A stretch of DNA of 64,000 bases from Sphingomonas sp. PAMC26645 (lineage in GTDB: Bacteria; Pseudomonadota; Alphaproteobacteria; Sphingomonadales; Sphingomonadaceae), in assembly GCF_004795835.1 (NCBI RefSeq), contig NZ_CP039249.1, positions 1,794,501-1,858,500 of the forward strand. The letters run 5' to 3'. Of the stretch, positions 15,885-24,793 are shown piece after piece. Numbering within the stretch: position 1 is the first letter of the stretch; each line of letters opens with the position of its first letter. The notes under the pieces are model-generated. The model ran no database searches, had not been told where the DNA came from, and saw nothing but the letters and a program-made list of their open reading frames with translations. The position numbers and the translations under genes are program-made.

Positions 15885-15911
15885 CCGATTGCGTGAAGGC
15901 GGCGCAAATGC
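15841..15911. repeat. Attachment site repeat, left (tRNA side)
   Basis: 71 bp identical to 25943-26013. It covers the tRNA-Cys 5' half (anticodon loop to base 1) and 27 bp upstream. Weaker similarity continues for about 25 bp past the identical block. Confidence 0.93.
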
Positions 15912-15978
15912 GTGGTTTCTGCATCCGCGTCAACGCCCGTGTGAAGATAGTTCGCACTTTTTTGGAGAGGGTTCGCAA

Positions 15979-16986
15979 TCACGCCCGCGCCTCCAGCTTT
16001 TCACCGGCTCGTTTCGAGGCCTTGCGTTGCTCGATATACTTCATCGCCATCTGGTAGGTCCGATGGCCCAGGACGGCCGCGATCTCCGCGATCGTGCATC
16101 CGGCCTCTTCCAGTTGCGCGGCCGCAGCATATCGGAGGCCGTGCATGGTTCGATGCGGCATTTCCTCGATCGCGAGGATCGATCGTGCGAGCGCTTGGGA
16201 CAGGCTCCCAGCAGTGTAGGACTTGCCGACGATGCTCAGAGCCATCACGACGGCCTTCTTCCCCCCAGAGGCCTTCAGGCGGTCTAGGTGGTCGCGTAAG
16301 CGCGGGTGACAGTAGATATCTAGAAACTCGTCTGTCTTATCCTGCCGGACGCGGATGGTGTTACCCTTGTAGTCGTTCCACGTCATGGAGACGACATCCG
16401 ACGCGCGTTGCCCGGTGTAGAGCGCCAGCAATACCGGCGTAGTGACATGCAAAGGCGCGCGAGCGAGGTACAGTTCGATTTCCTCGTCCGACCACGCCAC
16501 GTAAGGATTGACCTTGTGCTTGAGCTTCTTGAGCCCCTTCACCGGGTTGAAGCCCTCCGGAACTAGCTCTGCCTCGTCGGCCCAACTGTAGAGCCGGCTA
16601 GTCATCTGCCGGATCTTGTCGGCCTTGCGCGGCGTTGCCCGATACGAATCACGGACGGCCTTGATCATCTTCCTAGTCGTCAGCGCGAAGGGCTCTTCGC
16701 CAAGCTCTTCGATAATCAGCTCGCACGTTCCGGAATAGTCATCGCGGGTAGGTTCGGCGAGCGCGCCGTACTCGGCACTGGCGAGGTATTGCCGAACCAA
16801 CCACGTCCACGACGATCGCGAAGGCGCGGCCTTTGGGGTGCTTTGAGCCATCGCCAGCAGGACGGCGTACCGCGCATGAAACTCGGCATCACCGGGCGAA
16901 CCGGGCAAAGGCACGTCCAGTTCTGCGCGGCGGAAACGCCAATACCGGCCCTTTGCCAAATAAGTGTATTTTAGGTTCTTACCCAC
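15979..16986 (-). CDS. Phage-type tyrosine recombinase (integrase)
   Basis: 335 aa. The N-terminal DNA-binding region (about 1-150) includes a core-binding SAM-like segment (WTWLVRQYLAS onward). In the catalytic domain R is in LYTGQRASDVV, followed by HGLRYAAAAQLEEAG (H-xx-R), LGHRTYQMAMKY (H and the nucleophile Y). It would catalyse integration and excision at the tRNA-Cys site. It overlaps the HTH gene upstream by 8 bp. The start at 16986 gives MGKNLKYTYLAKGRYWRFRR, typical of phage integrases. Confidence 0.95.
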   Translation of the reverse strand: MGKNLKYTYLAKGRYWRFRRAELDVPLPGSPGDAEFHARYAVLLAMAQSTPKAAPSRSSWTWLVRQYLASAEYGALAEPTRDDYSGTCELIIEELGEEPFALTTRKMIKAVRDSYRATPRKADKIRQMTSRLYSWADEAELVPEGFNPVKGLKKLKHKVNPYVAWSDEEIELYLARAPLHVTTPVLLALYTGQRASDVVSMTWNDYKGNTIRVRQDKTDEFLDIYCHPRLRDHLDRLKASGGKKAVVMALSIVGKSYTAGSLSQALARSILAIEEMPHRTMHGLRYAAAAQLEEAGCTIAEIAAVLGHRTYQMAMKYIEQRKASKRAGEKLEARA

Positions 16987-17242
16987 GGTTTCGGCGGCGT
17001 TCCAAGAATGCGCTCTCTACGTCCTTCGCGGCGCGCCTGCCTTCGGCCGGCGTCATCGGCTGGCCTGCAACGCGATCGGCGTACAGATCGAGCGAGCGAC
17101 GATCGTAGCGAACGCAGCGGCCTTGTTCGATCGGCACGATGCCGAACGAACGAAACGTGTTCTCGCTGACGCTGAGATAGGCCGCTGCGAGTTTGATGGG
17201 CATCCAGCGAGGCCAGTCGGGAAGGTCTAGTCGATCAGTCAT
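16979..17242 (-). CDS. Small HTH protein, probable excisionase/AlpA type
   Basis: 87 aa from the ATG at 17242 (MTDRLDLPDWPRWMPIKLAA). A helix-turn-helix of MerR/AlpA type is visible at AAAYLSVSENTFRSFGIVPIE followed by a wing (RCVRYDRRSLDLYADR). The C-terminal part is charged and helical. Position immediately before int, with an 8-bp overlap, fits a recombination directionality factor. A transcription-regulator role is the alternative. Confidence 0.8.
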   Translation of the reverse strand: MTDRLDLPDWPRWMPIKLAAAYLSVSENTFRSFGIVPIEQGRCVRYDRRSLDLYADRVAGQPMTPAEGRRAAKDVESAFLERRRNRG

Positions 17243-17840
17243 GATTCTTCCCCCCGGACCCCGTCTCAGGGGCCAAGCTTGCCGGGGTTCCATTTGGAAG
17301 GACTTCCGCGCCGTCTTCTGCTACGTGTTCAAGAACAAAGTGTAGTTGAGACCTAATCGCGTCAGTAATCGAAACGTGCACTGCGGTTGCGGTAATTGCC
17401 AAATCGTAGAAGGGGGGAAGGTCGTTGGCATCCTTACTCGGATCAGGGGACCACATCTTACCATTCAACCGGTAGAAAAGTCCTGCGCCACCCTCCATTG
17501 GCGATATGATCAAGCGGAAGTCTAACGGATCGCCCAAATCATCAAGCGTTGGCGTCAAGCTACTACGAACGATATCTAGAAAATGCTCTAGATGCGGCTC
17601 GGCTTGCTTCGCGAATATCGCCGCAGTGCCTACAGGCATCCAAAGGCGGGTGAGGGTTTCGACAAGAGAGACGGTGAAGCGCTCTCGAAAGCTGAAGGTG
17701 AGGTGGCCTAGGCGATGCTTCTCACCAATTTTCAGGGTTCCGCGATCGATGGCATTCCGCAACTGGCGATCGTCTACGCCAGTACGGATCATGTCCCGCC
17801 AGCCCAGAACCCTCGTGTCAATCCATGCAAGTTCGCTCAT
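17235..17840 (-). CDS. Element protein of unknown function, possible MerR-like N terminus
   Basis: 201 aa from the ATG at 17840 with GGAG eight bases upstream (MSELAWIDTRVLGWRDMIRT). The first 70 residues look like a short DNA-binding helix pair followed by a wing. The rest includes FAKQAEPHLEHFLDIVRSSL and a strand-rich C terminus. Residues 1-60 could bind DNA as a repressor-like regulator (inference). It overlaps the HTH gene by 8 bp. No firm family. Confidence 0.6.
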   Translation of the reverse strand: MSELAWIDTRVLGWRDMIRTGVDDRQLRNAIDRGTLKIGEKHRLGHLTFSFRERFTVSLVETLTRLWMPVGTAAIFAKQAEPHLEHFLDIVRSSLTPTLDDLGDPLDFRLIISPMEGGAGLFYRLNGKMWSPDPSKDANDLPPFYDLAITATAVHVSITDAIRSQLHFVLEHVAEDGAEVLPNGTPASLAPETGSGGKNHD

Positions 17841-18013
17841 CGACCAATCTCCACTCGCAACCGCCTTACTCGCGTGAGTATGGATGTCAATCGCAAGGAT
17901 GGTGTCACAGAGGGGGAGGGGTGGCCCCCTTGTTACAAGGCTGCTCTCAAACTGCCGACAGTCGCGATGGCGCCGAGCGGGGAGAGAACCCCCCGGCATT
18001 GACGGAATAGGGC

Positions 18014-18298
18014 TCACGACGCGTTCACCGTGCGATATTCGCACGCGTTAAACGCATCGATTACAATCTCGATCGCAAAGGCCTGTTCGTTGGCAAGCCC
18101 GAGCAAATCATCGAACTCTTCCCAGTCGCCGTACTCAGCGACCGGGTTTCCGGAGCGTGTCAGGCTCTCGCGAAAGCGTTTGATGTTAGAAGCTGCGATG
18201 GAAAGTAATGTATCGACCCGCCGGCATCTTACCTTCAGCGCATCAATTTCATTTGCGACTTCGTCTGATACCAGACGGCAGAGGTTATCCTCGGACAT
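18014..18298 (-). CDS. Element protein of unknown function (94 aa)
   Basis: MSEDNLCRLVSDEVANEIDA from the ATG at 18298. It is mostly helical, possibly coiled coil over residues 10-45, with an acidic C-terminal half (YGDWEEFDDLLGLANEQ). A perfect hairpin (CGTCTG / CAGACG) at 18262-18277 lies inside its 5' coding end, next to the hairpin-rich segment. No family is recognised. Confidence 0.55.
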   Translation of the reverse strand: MSEDNLCRLVSDEVANEIDALKVRCRRVDTLLSIAASNIKRFRESLTRSGNPVAEYGDWEEFDDLLGLANEQAFAIEIVIDAFNACEYRTVNAS

Positions 18299-18299
18299 A

Positions 18300-18632
18300 G
18301 TGGCTCTCACTGGTTCCGGCCTTTCACAGCCATGCCCAAGTTGCGGACTTGGTGCCGGGATGGTGAAAGCCTGCCAGTGAGACAGGTGCAGCGTTTTCCC
18401 CCCGAAAGGGTCTTGTATATCCGCCGCCATCCCGACATAAGTCGGCAATGAGCGGTGGACGCCAATCCACGCTCTTCAGCAACCTGCCCGCCAAGGCGTG
18501 TTGCTAAGGCAAGCTCCCTCGCCAAAGGGATACATTGCCTCACTGGTCCGGACTTTCACATCCACGGACCGAGATGCACAAATTAACCGTGCAGCGCAAG
18601 CCATCCTCCGCCAAGGGGATGGATTTCGCGCG
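18300..18632 (-). ncRNA. Candidate structured RNA: array of at least eight hairpins
   Basis: This gene-free segment is almost filled by inverted repeats. They are a two-part stem at 18305-18382 enclosing CCAAGT/ACTTGG; CCGAC/GTCGG at 18432-18445; and further stems at 18451-18473, 18478-18505, 18515-18530, 18545-18570, 18575-18593 and 18601-18622. Four of them (18451, 18478, 18515, 18601) close a six-base loop that is CGCCAA on plus, TTGGCG on minus, while their stems differ in sequence. The left arm at 18305 recurs at 18538-18558. The minus strand is assumed because both flanking genes run that way. No known RNA family is assigned. Confidence 0.6.
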
Positions 18633-19103
18633 TCATGAGCTTCCAGCAGCTTCTGCCTTAGCTTTCCGCTTTGCAGCCCGAGCGGCCGTTTTCGCTATGT
18701 CCGCCGCCAGTTCGGTCTGAAACGTCACTAGCACTTGCTGGCGGGATATGACCCAAGCCGGTCGGGCATGGGGCTGCGCGACCTGAAAGCGCGTTCCATA
18801 CTCTTGCAGCTTACCGGCCGGGTTGGACGTGCCAGCGAACACTTCAACTTCGCTACTGCGCTCCCGGCGCGCTCTGCCCTTCTCGCGCGCGGTAAGCTTC
18901 GCAGCCGTCCCGATGACGTAGCTGTCACGCAGTGCGCCGCCCTCCGTATCGGATACCGGCGCAAGCCGCTTCACCTCGCTTAGGAACGGTCCCAGGGCTT
19001 TCACGGCAGCACGACGCATAACCGGCTTAGCCAACGATGCCTTTAGCTCCCCGAGGGCCTTGCCTAGCTCGTCCAGCCCCTCGACCTTCATCGTGAAATT
19101 CAT
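18633..19103 (-). CDS. HK97 gp10-like tail-completion protein
   Basis: 156 aa from the ATG at 19103 (MNFTMKVEGLDELGKALGEL), which overlaps the tape measure stop by 4 bp. It has the family layout: an N-terminal GLDEL helix, a VMRRAAVKALGPFLSEVKRLAPV segment, a YVIGT strand and EYGTRFQVAQPHARPAW near the C terminus. gp10-like proteins act in head-tail joining or tail completion. Normally this gene lies before the chaperone and tape measure; here it follows the tape measure, an unusual order. Confidence 0.85.
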   Translation of the reverse strand: MNFTMKVEGLDELGKALGELKASLAKPVMRRAAVKALGPFLSEVKRLAPVSDTEGGALRDSYVIGTAAKLTAREKGRARRERSSEVEVFAGTSNPAGKLQEYGTRFQVAQPHARPAWVISRQQVLVTFQTELAADIAKTAARAAKRKAKAEAAGSS

Positions 19104-21598
19104 TCGAGCGACTGCCGCGCGCGCCAAGCGTTCGCGCGCCCCGCCTCCGCCATGCCGGTTGCCATCGTAGCCTGCGCGATCGGCATGGCACCGTTCACGA
19201 CGCGGCCGTCGACGATAGCGTTAAAGTAGGGCGACGGCACGATCTGCACGCGTCCGCCGCCACCGCCGCCCCGATCGCCGCGCCCGCCGTTCGGAATCAC
19301 GGTTCCCGATACGCCAGGTGCGAATAGCTCCGGTCCTCGCTCGCCGACGACATACCAACTGGACGGGTCGATAGGTCCGCCCGTCGCCTTGCCACCGCCG
19401 AACGTCTGCGAGAGCAGCTTGCCGATACCGGCGAATGATCCGCCAGAACGGTTTCCAGCCGCGTCCGCAACGCCGAACAGGCTATTGGCAAGCGGCTTGA
19501 TGACCGCTTGTTGAATTGCGATATCGAGCAGCGCCGCACCGATTTGCCGCCCCATGTTGGTAAATGCGTCGGACAACGAGTTTGCGCCTAAGATCGCGTC
19601 GGATAGCTCCGAATTAAGATCCTTCATCGCAGAAACGCCAATGTCCTCTACTCGCTCCGACAACGCTGAGGCGGATTGGTTCAAAGAGGATAGGTAGTTT
19701 TCAGCCGGTGTTGCATGCTGGCGTCGGGCCATATCCTCTTTATGGTCATACGTTGCATCTAAGTTTGCAAGCTTGTCCCGCGCCTTCTGCCAATCCGGAT
19801 CAGTCGTTCGCGTGGTAGCGATCAAGCGTTCGAGTTCCGCTGCCTCTTGCTTCTTCTGTAGCGACAACAGTCGCAATTCACCATCCCGGCGAGACTGCGC
19901 GCTATCGGCCAAGTCTATTTGCGCACGCGTAATGTCTTGCTGAGCTTCATTTGCAGCGGAGAATAACTGATAAGTTTCGTCAGCCTTTGCGAACGAACGC
20001 GTTTGCTCGACGCTAGCGCGCCGGATTGCGAGTTCTTCATCCTTTGCAGCCATGAGGACAGCGCGTTTCGCGTCGGTCAACCGGGCATCGGTCGCAAGTT
20101 GCTTGGCGTAGGCGGCGCGATCGGCGTCGAGGCTGTCCATATCGGCGCGGTATTGAGCCTCGTAGCTGCCGGTTAGATCGGCCTGCGCCCGAAGGCCCGC
20201 CGCCCGGATCGCGGCCAGCTTCGCGGCGTAGCTTTCATCGTCTGCCGAGGTGTCGCGGCCCTTTGGCGTTTTCGCTTCCTTGGTTTTCTTCGCGACCGGC
20301 GTTGGCGATCGTACCAGCGCCGGGCGTGGCACTCGCTTGATTCCCGCCTCATTGATCGAGCCATCGGCATTCCGAGGAACGACGTAGCCCATGCCTTCCA
20401 GCCGTCGTGCCGACGCGTCGCGCCGCAGCTGCGCGGCCGATAGCTTCATGCCCGACTGGAAGCGGCCGGCGAGGTTCGATCCGTAAACCGTCGTCGTCGG
20501 CTTGCCCGCCAGCGATCGCGCCGCGTTCCCAGGTGCGTTGATGAAATTCGCGACCCCGGCCGCTGCCGCGCCAACCCGATCGAAGCTTTGCAGCATCGAG
20601 TGGATTTGGTCGGACACGCTGCGAATACGGATGCCGAGGGCGTCGAACACGGCAAAGCCACCCGTCTGTAGGGGATCAAAGACGTTGCCCAAACCGGCCA
20701 TAACGGACCGGGTATCCTGCCCGAACTGTTCAGCCGATGTTGATAGGCTGGCGAATCCATCGGCACCGCGACCGATGAAATCGGCAACCATAGTCGAGAA
20801 TTGCCCGCCTTGATCGAACGCGCCGAACGTCGTGACCGCCGCATTGTGAACGAGGGTCATGGCTTGGTCGAACGTCACGGGAAGCTTGCCGAACTCGGCA
20901 TCGATGCCAGCCGTGAATTTCTTGTCTGTGAGCGCCCTGAACAGGACATCGCTAGTAAGCTTGCCCTCAGCCGCCAGCGCGCGCACCGCGCCCTGCGTGA
21001 CGCCCATAGCGTCCGCAATGAGGCGCACGATTCGCGGCGATGCTTCGGCGATCGAATTGAACTCGTCCCCGCGAAGCGCGCCCGAGGCCAACGCCTGCCC
21101 GAACTGCAAGGTGGCGGACGCCGCAGCGTTGGCATCGGCGCCGCCAATCTTGAGAGCCTTGCCGAACGTCTCGGTAGCGCGAGCCGCGTCCGATTGCTTC
21201 GCACCAAGGGCCTCTGTAGCCCGCATGAAATTGCCGTAGAGGGCGGCTGTAGCGGTAAGACCCTCCCGAGTGACCCCGGCGATCCTTGCCACGTCCTCTT
21301 GCGCCTTGGCGAACGATCCACTGCGCGCCGTGGCTAGCTGAAGCTGCGCGTTGAGGTTCTTGGACTCATCCGCGAGGCTCAGGAACGATCGCGCGGCGAC
21401 GGTGACGGACGCGGCCCCAACAGCAGCAAAGGCGGCTTTGAGCGCGTTACCGCTCGCTGCCGCCTGCCGTTGCAGACCTGAAAACCCCTTGCTGGTGTCG
21501 GCAACGGTCCGCCGGCTTCGATCCATGGCACGATCGAACTCGGCGGTATTTGCGCCGAGCGTGACGCGTAGCGAGCCGATCAGGCCGTTGCCCGCCAC
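19100..21598 (-). CDS. Phage tail tape measure protein
   Basis: 832 aa from a GTG start (MAGNGLIGSLRVTLGANTAEFDRAMD). The tape-measure N-terminal domain covers about residues 60-250 (FNSIAEASPRIVRLIADAMGVTQGAVR). The centre (about 470-620) is long coiled coil, the Gly/Pro-rich stretch near 370-460 is a linker, and a hydrophobic helix lies at 690-740. The C-terminal GRVVNGAMPIAQATMATGMA segment is typical. The protein sets tail length, and 832 residues would suit a siphovirus-type tail. Confidence 0.93.
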   Translation of the reverse strand: MAGNGLIGSLRVTLGANTAEFDRAMDRSRRTVADTSKGFSGLQRQAAASGNALKAAFAAVGAASVTVAARSFLSLADESKNLNAQLQLATARSGSFAKAQEDVARIAGVTREGLTATAALYGNFMRATEALGAKQSDAARATETFGKALKIGGADANAAASATLQFGQALASGALRGDEFNSIAEASPRIVRLIADAMGVTQGAVRALAAEGKLTSDVLFRALTDKKFTAGIDAEFGKLPVTFDQAMTLVHNAAVTTFGAFDQGGQFSTMVADFIGRGADGFASLSTSAEQFGQDTRSVMAGLGNVFDPLQTGGFAVFDALGIRIRSVSDQIHSMLQSFDRVGAAAAGVANFINAPGNAARSLAGKPTTTVYGSNLAGRFQSGMKLSAAQLRRDASARRLEGMGYVVPRNADGSINEAGIKRVPRPALVRSPTPVAKKTKEAKTPKGRDTSADDESYAAKLAAIRAAGLRAQADLTGSYEAQYRADMDSLDADRAAYAKQLATDARLTDAKRAVLMAAKDEELAIRRASVEQTRSFAKADETYQLFSAANEAQQDITRAQIDLADSAQSRRDGELRLLSLQKKQEAAELERLIATTRTTDPDWQKARDKLANLDATYDHKEDMARRQHATPAENYLSSLNQSASALSERVEDIGVSAMKDLNSELSDAILGANSLSDAFTNMGRQIGAALLDIAIQQAVIKPLANSLFGVADAAGNRSGGSFAGIGKLLSQTFGGGKATGGPIDPSSWYVVGERGPELFAPGVSGTVIPNGGRGDRGGGGGGRVQIVPSPYFNAIVDGRVVNGAMPIAQATMATGMAEAGRANAWRARQSLE

Positions 21599-21601
21599 CG
21601 C

Positions 21602-21943
21602 TTAGGCCGCCTTCGCGCGAGCCGCGGCGCCGCCCATCGAGAAATTGAACTCCGCCACGATCGCCGCAGCGACGGCAGCAACCCCCACTTGATCGATGAT
21701 CGCGTCGACATGCTCGGTCGTCGCCTCGTCGGCGTGATGCTTGCGGAGACCGTGCGCGAGACACGTGCGAATTGTCCGCACGTCGACGTTGTTGGCGACC
21801 TGTTCGAGGACGTGGCGGAACGGCAAATCGAATTCCGTTTCGAGATCGCAAATCCGAGCGTTACCGAGGAAGATCGTCTTGCCGGTGCCACGGATCGCGG
21901 TCCCGATCAGCTTTTCGATCTTAGTTGCAGTTGGCTTTTTCAT
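21602..21943 (-). CDS. Probable tail assembly chaperone (GTA gp10-like)
   Basis: 113 aa from the ATG at 21943 with AGAGG upstream (MKKPTATKIEKLIGTAIRG). The body, GNARICDLETEFDLPFRHVL then a run of helices ending IVAEFNFSMGGAAAR, matches the size and layout of tail-tube chaperones that precede tape measure genes. Its position immediately before the tape measure (3-bp gap) is the main support. No frameshift site was looked for beyond the gene end. Confidence 0.65.
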   Translation of the reverse strand: MKKPTATKIEKLIGTAIRGTGKTIFLGNARICDLETEFDLPFRHVLEQVANNVDVRTIRTCLAHGLRKHHADEATTEHVDAIIDQVGVAAVAAAIVAEFNFSMGGAAARAKAA

Positions 21944-22105
21944 GTCATGCCTCTCAGTGAATTGGGGAGGCTGCTGGCGGCAACGCACGGAAGTAGCGTG
22001 CCGCCAGCTTATGGCCTGCCGGAGGCCACCGCGCCGGGATGATGCCGCCTCTGGCCTAGGCGAGCGCGGTCCCGGTTGTTCGCGGATATCCGCGCTTCGC
22101 TTTCG

Positions 22106-24337
22106 TTATTCGATGGCCTCGCCGGGGTTCTTGTAAGCCCCACGATGGTCGACGGCGCCGGCCCCGAAATCCATGTAAACTCGAAATTTGGTTCCCAGCA
22201 CGTCCCAGCCGTCCTGCATCTCGACCTTCGGGCCGGTCTGCTCGTTCAGATAGGCGTATTCGAGCGTCGGCGCCGTAAGGGGATCGCCGAACAGGAACCA
22301 CGCGCGCGGATCGAGGCGCGGATCGACTGCGGGCGTGAGCTTACCAGCGAACGGATTGGCATCAGCGGAGGTGCCGGTCTGAAGTGCCGTCATCATCTGC
22401 TCAATGGTCGTCTCGTTATCGATCCCCGAAACGATGTATTTTGGAGCGGGTGCGATCGGCGTCCGCCCGTCGAGATCCTTTTGGCTCCGCATCGCCATGC
22501 GACCGGCATCGAGCGTTGCTACCGTTGGCTTACCGCCTACCGCCGCCAAATTACCGTGTGCCGCGCTGAACAACGGCAAGTTGTCGCTCAGCCTCGGATT
22601 GCTGTTGATAAGATCGGCAAGAAGGGTCGCTTCGGTTTCAGCGGCCGCGCGAGCCATGATGATCATGGGATCGCTAAAAACGCCCAAGTCGTCATTGATG
22701 ATCGCCTGACGCGAGAGGGCAAAGCCCTTCGTAAACGTCTTGAGGCGGTAAGTTTCTTTACGTTCCTTGAAAGTGCCGTACTTAATCTCGCCGTCTTCGA
22801 GCGTTTCGTCCAGAGTCCCGTACCCGGAAAGCTGAATTCCGGTAAGCGCGCGGAAGTCACGTGCCGTCCGCTGACGGCTGATCTGCTTAAGTGGCGATGC
22901 CGCAGCCTGAAAGACCGTCAGTAGGAAGCGTTCGCCCGCGCCCAACAACAATTCGGGGAAATCCGACGTGGTATGCATGCCAGCCATGTCGCGCCCGAAG
23001 CTGCTGTCATGCATAAAGCTACGCTTACCACCGCCACTATTCCACGCGGCTGCATTGAGAACATCAGTGGGGTTCATGCGATGGACATCGCGAAGGCCGC
23101 GCCGCTGCGCCAGGTCGCCCGCGATCTGCACCATGCTCATATTCATGAACTCGCGAGCCGCTTCGGTCGGCGCCGTGCCACTCATCCGGGCAAACAGCGC
23201 TTCCTCGATCGCGCGTGCATGAAAGTGCGGGTTGTCGAAATTGCGTAGACCGTCGGATGCGAGCGCACGCGCCGCCTCCCCAGCGAAGCCTGAGACCCCA
23301 GTATTACCCACGCCACCGGGGATGTGGCGAACGTTGCTCGTTGCCTGTCGCTGCCGTTCGGCAACGATCGCCATCACGGCATCACGCGCTTGCCCCTCCG
23401 TCAGCGACCGCTCAGCGATCTCGAGCGCCAGATCTGCGCAAAGCTCCGATGGCAAATCCATCAGCTCACTCGCCGTCTGGGTGTACTCGCGGAGCCACGG
23501 AATCGTTGCTTGCCGGGAATAGGAGATTTCCGTCGCCGCGCCGCCCGCAGGATCGACCGACAGGGCAGGTGGTACGGGCGGCGCGGCCCGCGTGCCAGTG
23601 AAACGCGAAATCCAGTTGGTCATGGACATGAGCTTGGTTTCCTTTGTGGAAGTGGTGCGAATGAGACAGGTGTGGGAGCCGTGCGGCAGGTCGCGGACCT
23701 GAGCGCCGGCATCGAACGGGACCGGGACGAAGCTGATTTCGGTCGGCTCCCAGTCCACGGCCCGGTAAAGCGGACGTGGTTGGGCTTTCGGATCAACCTC
23801 GAATACGTGGACGGCATAGCCAACGGACAGATTGCGAATGATACCGGCCGCAATATCGGCGACGATCGGGGCGAGGTCGTCGCGGGCCGATAGCTGGATT
23901 GTGGCGATGCCTTCGCCGTTCGTCATTCTTGCCGTGCCGGGAACGACGATCCCAATCTGACCGCCTAAATCGCCCGATTGATGAGTGTTCAGGACCGGCG
24001 CACCCCGGTTGAGGCGGTCGAGGCGGACGTTGCCAGGGGCGGTCGCCAGTTCCTCGTCAACCACATCGAAGGTGTCGAAACTGAACCGCGCCCCTCGTGC
24101 ACCGGTAGTCCAGACCACATCGAGCGTCCGCGCCTCGGCGTTCCAGCTTTTGGGTTGAAGCGACAGTTGCCGCGTCCCCTGCGGGGCGGTCACAAGCCGC
24201 TCAAGTTTAATAGGTGCGGGGCTTCCGGTGACCGGGAAAAGTCGCTCGACGACAGCAGCGACGGTTGCGCGGCCGGGGTTGGCGACGGTGGCATGCCCTG
24301 AAAAGGTGCGTACTCGATTGCGGGGAGCGTCTGTCAT
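22106..24337 (-). CDS. Fused prohead protease / major capsid protein
   Basis: 743 aa from the ATG at 24337 (MTDAPRNRVRTFSGHATVAN). The first 210 residues have the HK97-type prohead protease His (H119 in LNTHQSGDLGGQIG) and Ser (S171 in IRNLSVGYAVHVFEV). After a Pro/Ala linker the remaining roughly 450 residues look like a phage capsid protein, with DFRALTGIQLSGYGTLDETL, KTFTKGFALSRQAIINDDLG and a C-terminal GAVDHRGAYKNPGEAIE. The fusion lets maturation cleave the capsid precursor in one chain. It overlaps neither neighbour. Confidence 0.85.
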   Translation of the reverse strand: MTDAPRNRVRTFSGHATVANPGRATVAAVVERLFPVTGSPAPIKLERLVTAPQGTRQLSLQPKSWNAEARTLDVVWTTGARGARFSFDTFDVVDEELATAPGNVRLDRLNRGAPVLNTHQSGDLGGQIGIVVPGTARMTNGEGIATIQLSARDDLAPIVADIAAGIIRNLSVGYAVHVFEVDPKAQPRPLYRAVDWEPTEISFVPVPFDAGAQVRDLPHGSHTCLIRTTSTKETKLMSMTNWISRFTGTRAAPPVPPALSVDPAGGAATEISYSRQATIPWLREYTQTASELMDLPSELCADLALEIAERSLTEGQARDAVMAIVAERQRQATSNVRHIPGGVGNTGVSGFAGEAARALASDGLRNFDNPHFHARAIEEALFARMSGTAPTEAAREFMNMSMVQIAGDLAQRRGLRDVHRMNPTDVLNAAAWNSGGGKRSFMHDSSFGRDMAGMHTTSDFPELLLGAGERFLLTVFQAAASPLKQISRQRTARDFRALTGIQLSGYGTLDETLEDGEIKYGTFKERKETYRLKTFTKGFALSRQAIINDDLGVFSDPMIIMARAAAETEATLLADLINSNPRLSDNLPLFSAAHGNLAAVGGKPTVATLDAGRMAMRSQKDLDGRTPIAPAPKYIVSGIDNETTIEQMMTALQTGTSADANPFAGKLTPAVDPRLDPRAWFLFGDPLTAPTLEYAYLNEQTGPKVEMQDGWDVLGTKFRVYMDFGAGAVDHRGAYKNPGEAIE

Positions 24338-24426
24338 GCCGACCAATCGCCCGCGATCGGTCGAGCGTCGATTACCGTTGTGCGGCAGAATGCGGCAACA
24401 AGCGGCTGAATGTGTCATCGCGCCGA

Positions 24427-24651
24427 TTAAGCGGCGCGCCCCGAACCCTCCATGCCTAGCTTGGCAGCCACCCTCCCGGACCGTTCCACTGCGAGGAGTT
24501 GATCCGTGCTGTAGCGGACGCGTCCGGTAGGCGTCCGAGTGTGGCCGATCCTGCCGGCGACCCGCCAAGCTCGAAGAGTGCGCGGAGCGATCCCAAGTAT
24601 TCGCGCCGCTTGCTTTTCGTCAAAGTCAAAGACTCTTTCTATGATTGTCAT
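24427..24651 (-). CDS. Small HTH DNA-binding protein (MerR/excisionase type)
   Basis: 74 aa (MTIIERVFDFDEKQAARILG). A winged HTH is clear: [42 protein letters not shown]. It is a second MerR-like protein besides the one beside int, and it lies 89 bp upstream of the protease/capsid gene. It may regulate the structural operon (inference). A short basic tail follows the HTH. Confidence 0.7.
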   Translation of the reverse strand: MTIIERVFDFDEKQAARILGIAPRTLRAWRVAGRIGHTRTPTGRVRYSTDQLLAVERSGRVAAKLGMEGSGRAA

Positions 24652-24793
24652 GAGTTCACCAGTTTGCAGAGTTCAAGTTCATGAAGTTCATAATTCGGAA
24701 CAGGGGTTGAACAGCGTTTACACGCGCTCAATCCACCCGCGACTGCCGTACGCCCCCGGAAGGGACCCGTTGGGGGTGGGGTCGGCTGGCCAA

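Noticed and set aside
15431..16057. Plus-strand 208-codon ORF spanning tRNA-Cys
   Set aside because: It reads through the tRNA gene, the attachment repeat and the end of the integrase; no start signal or motif.
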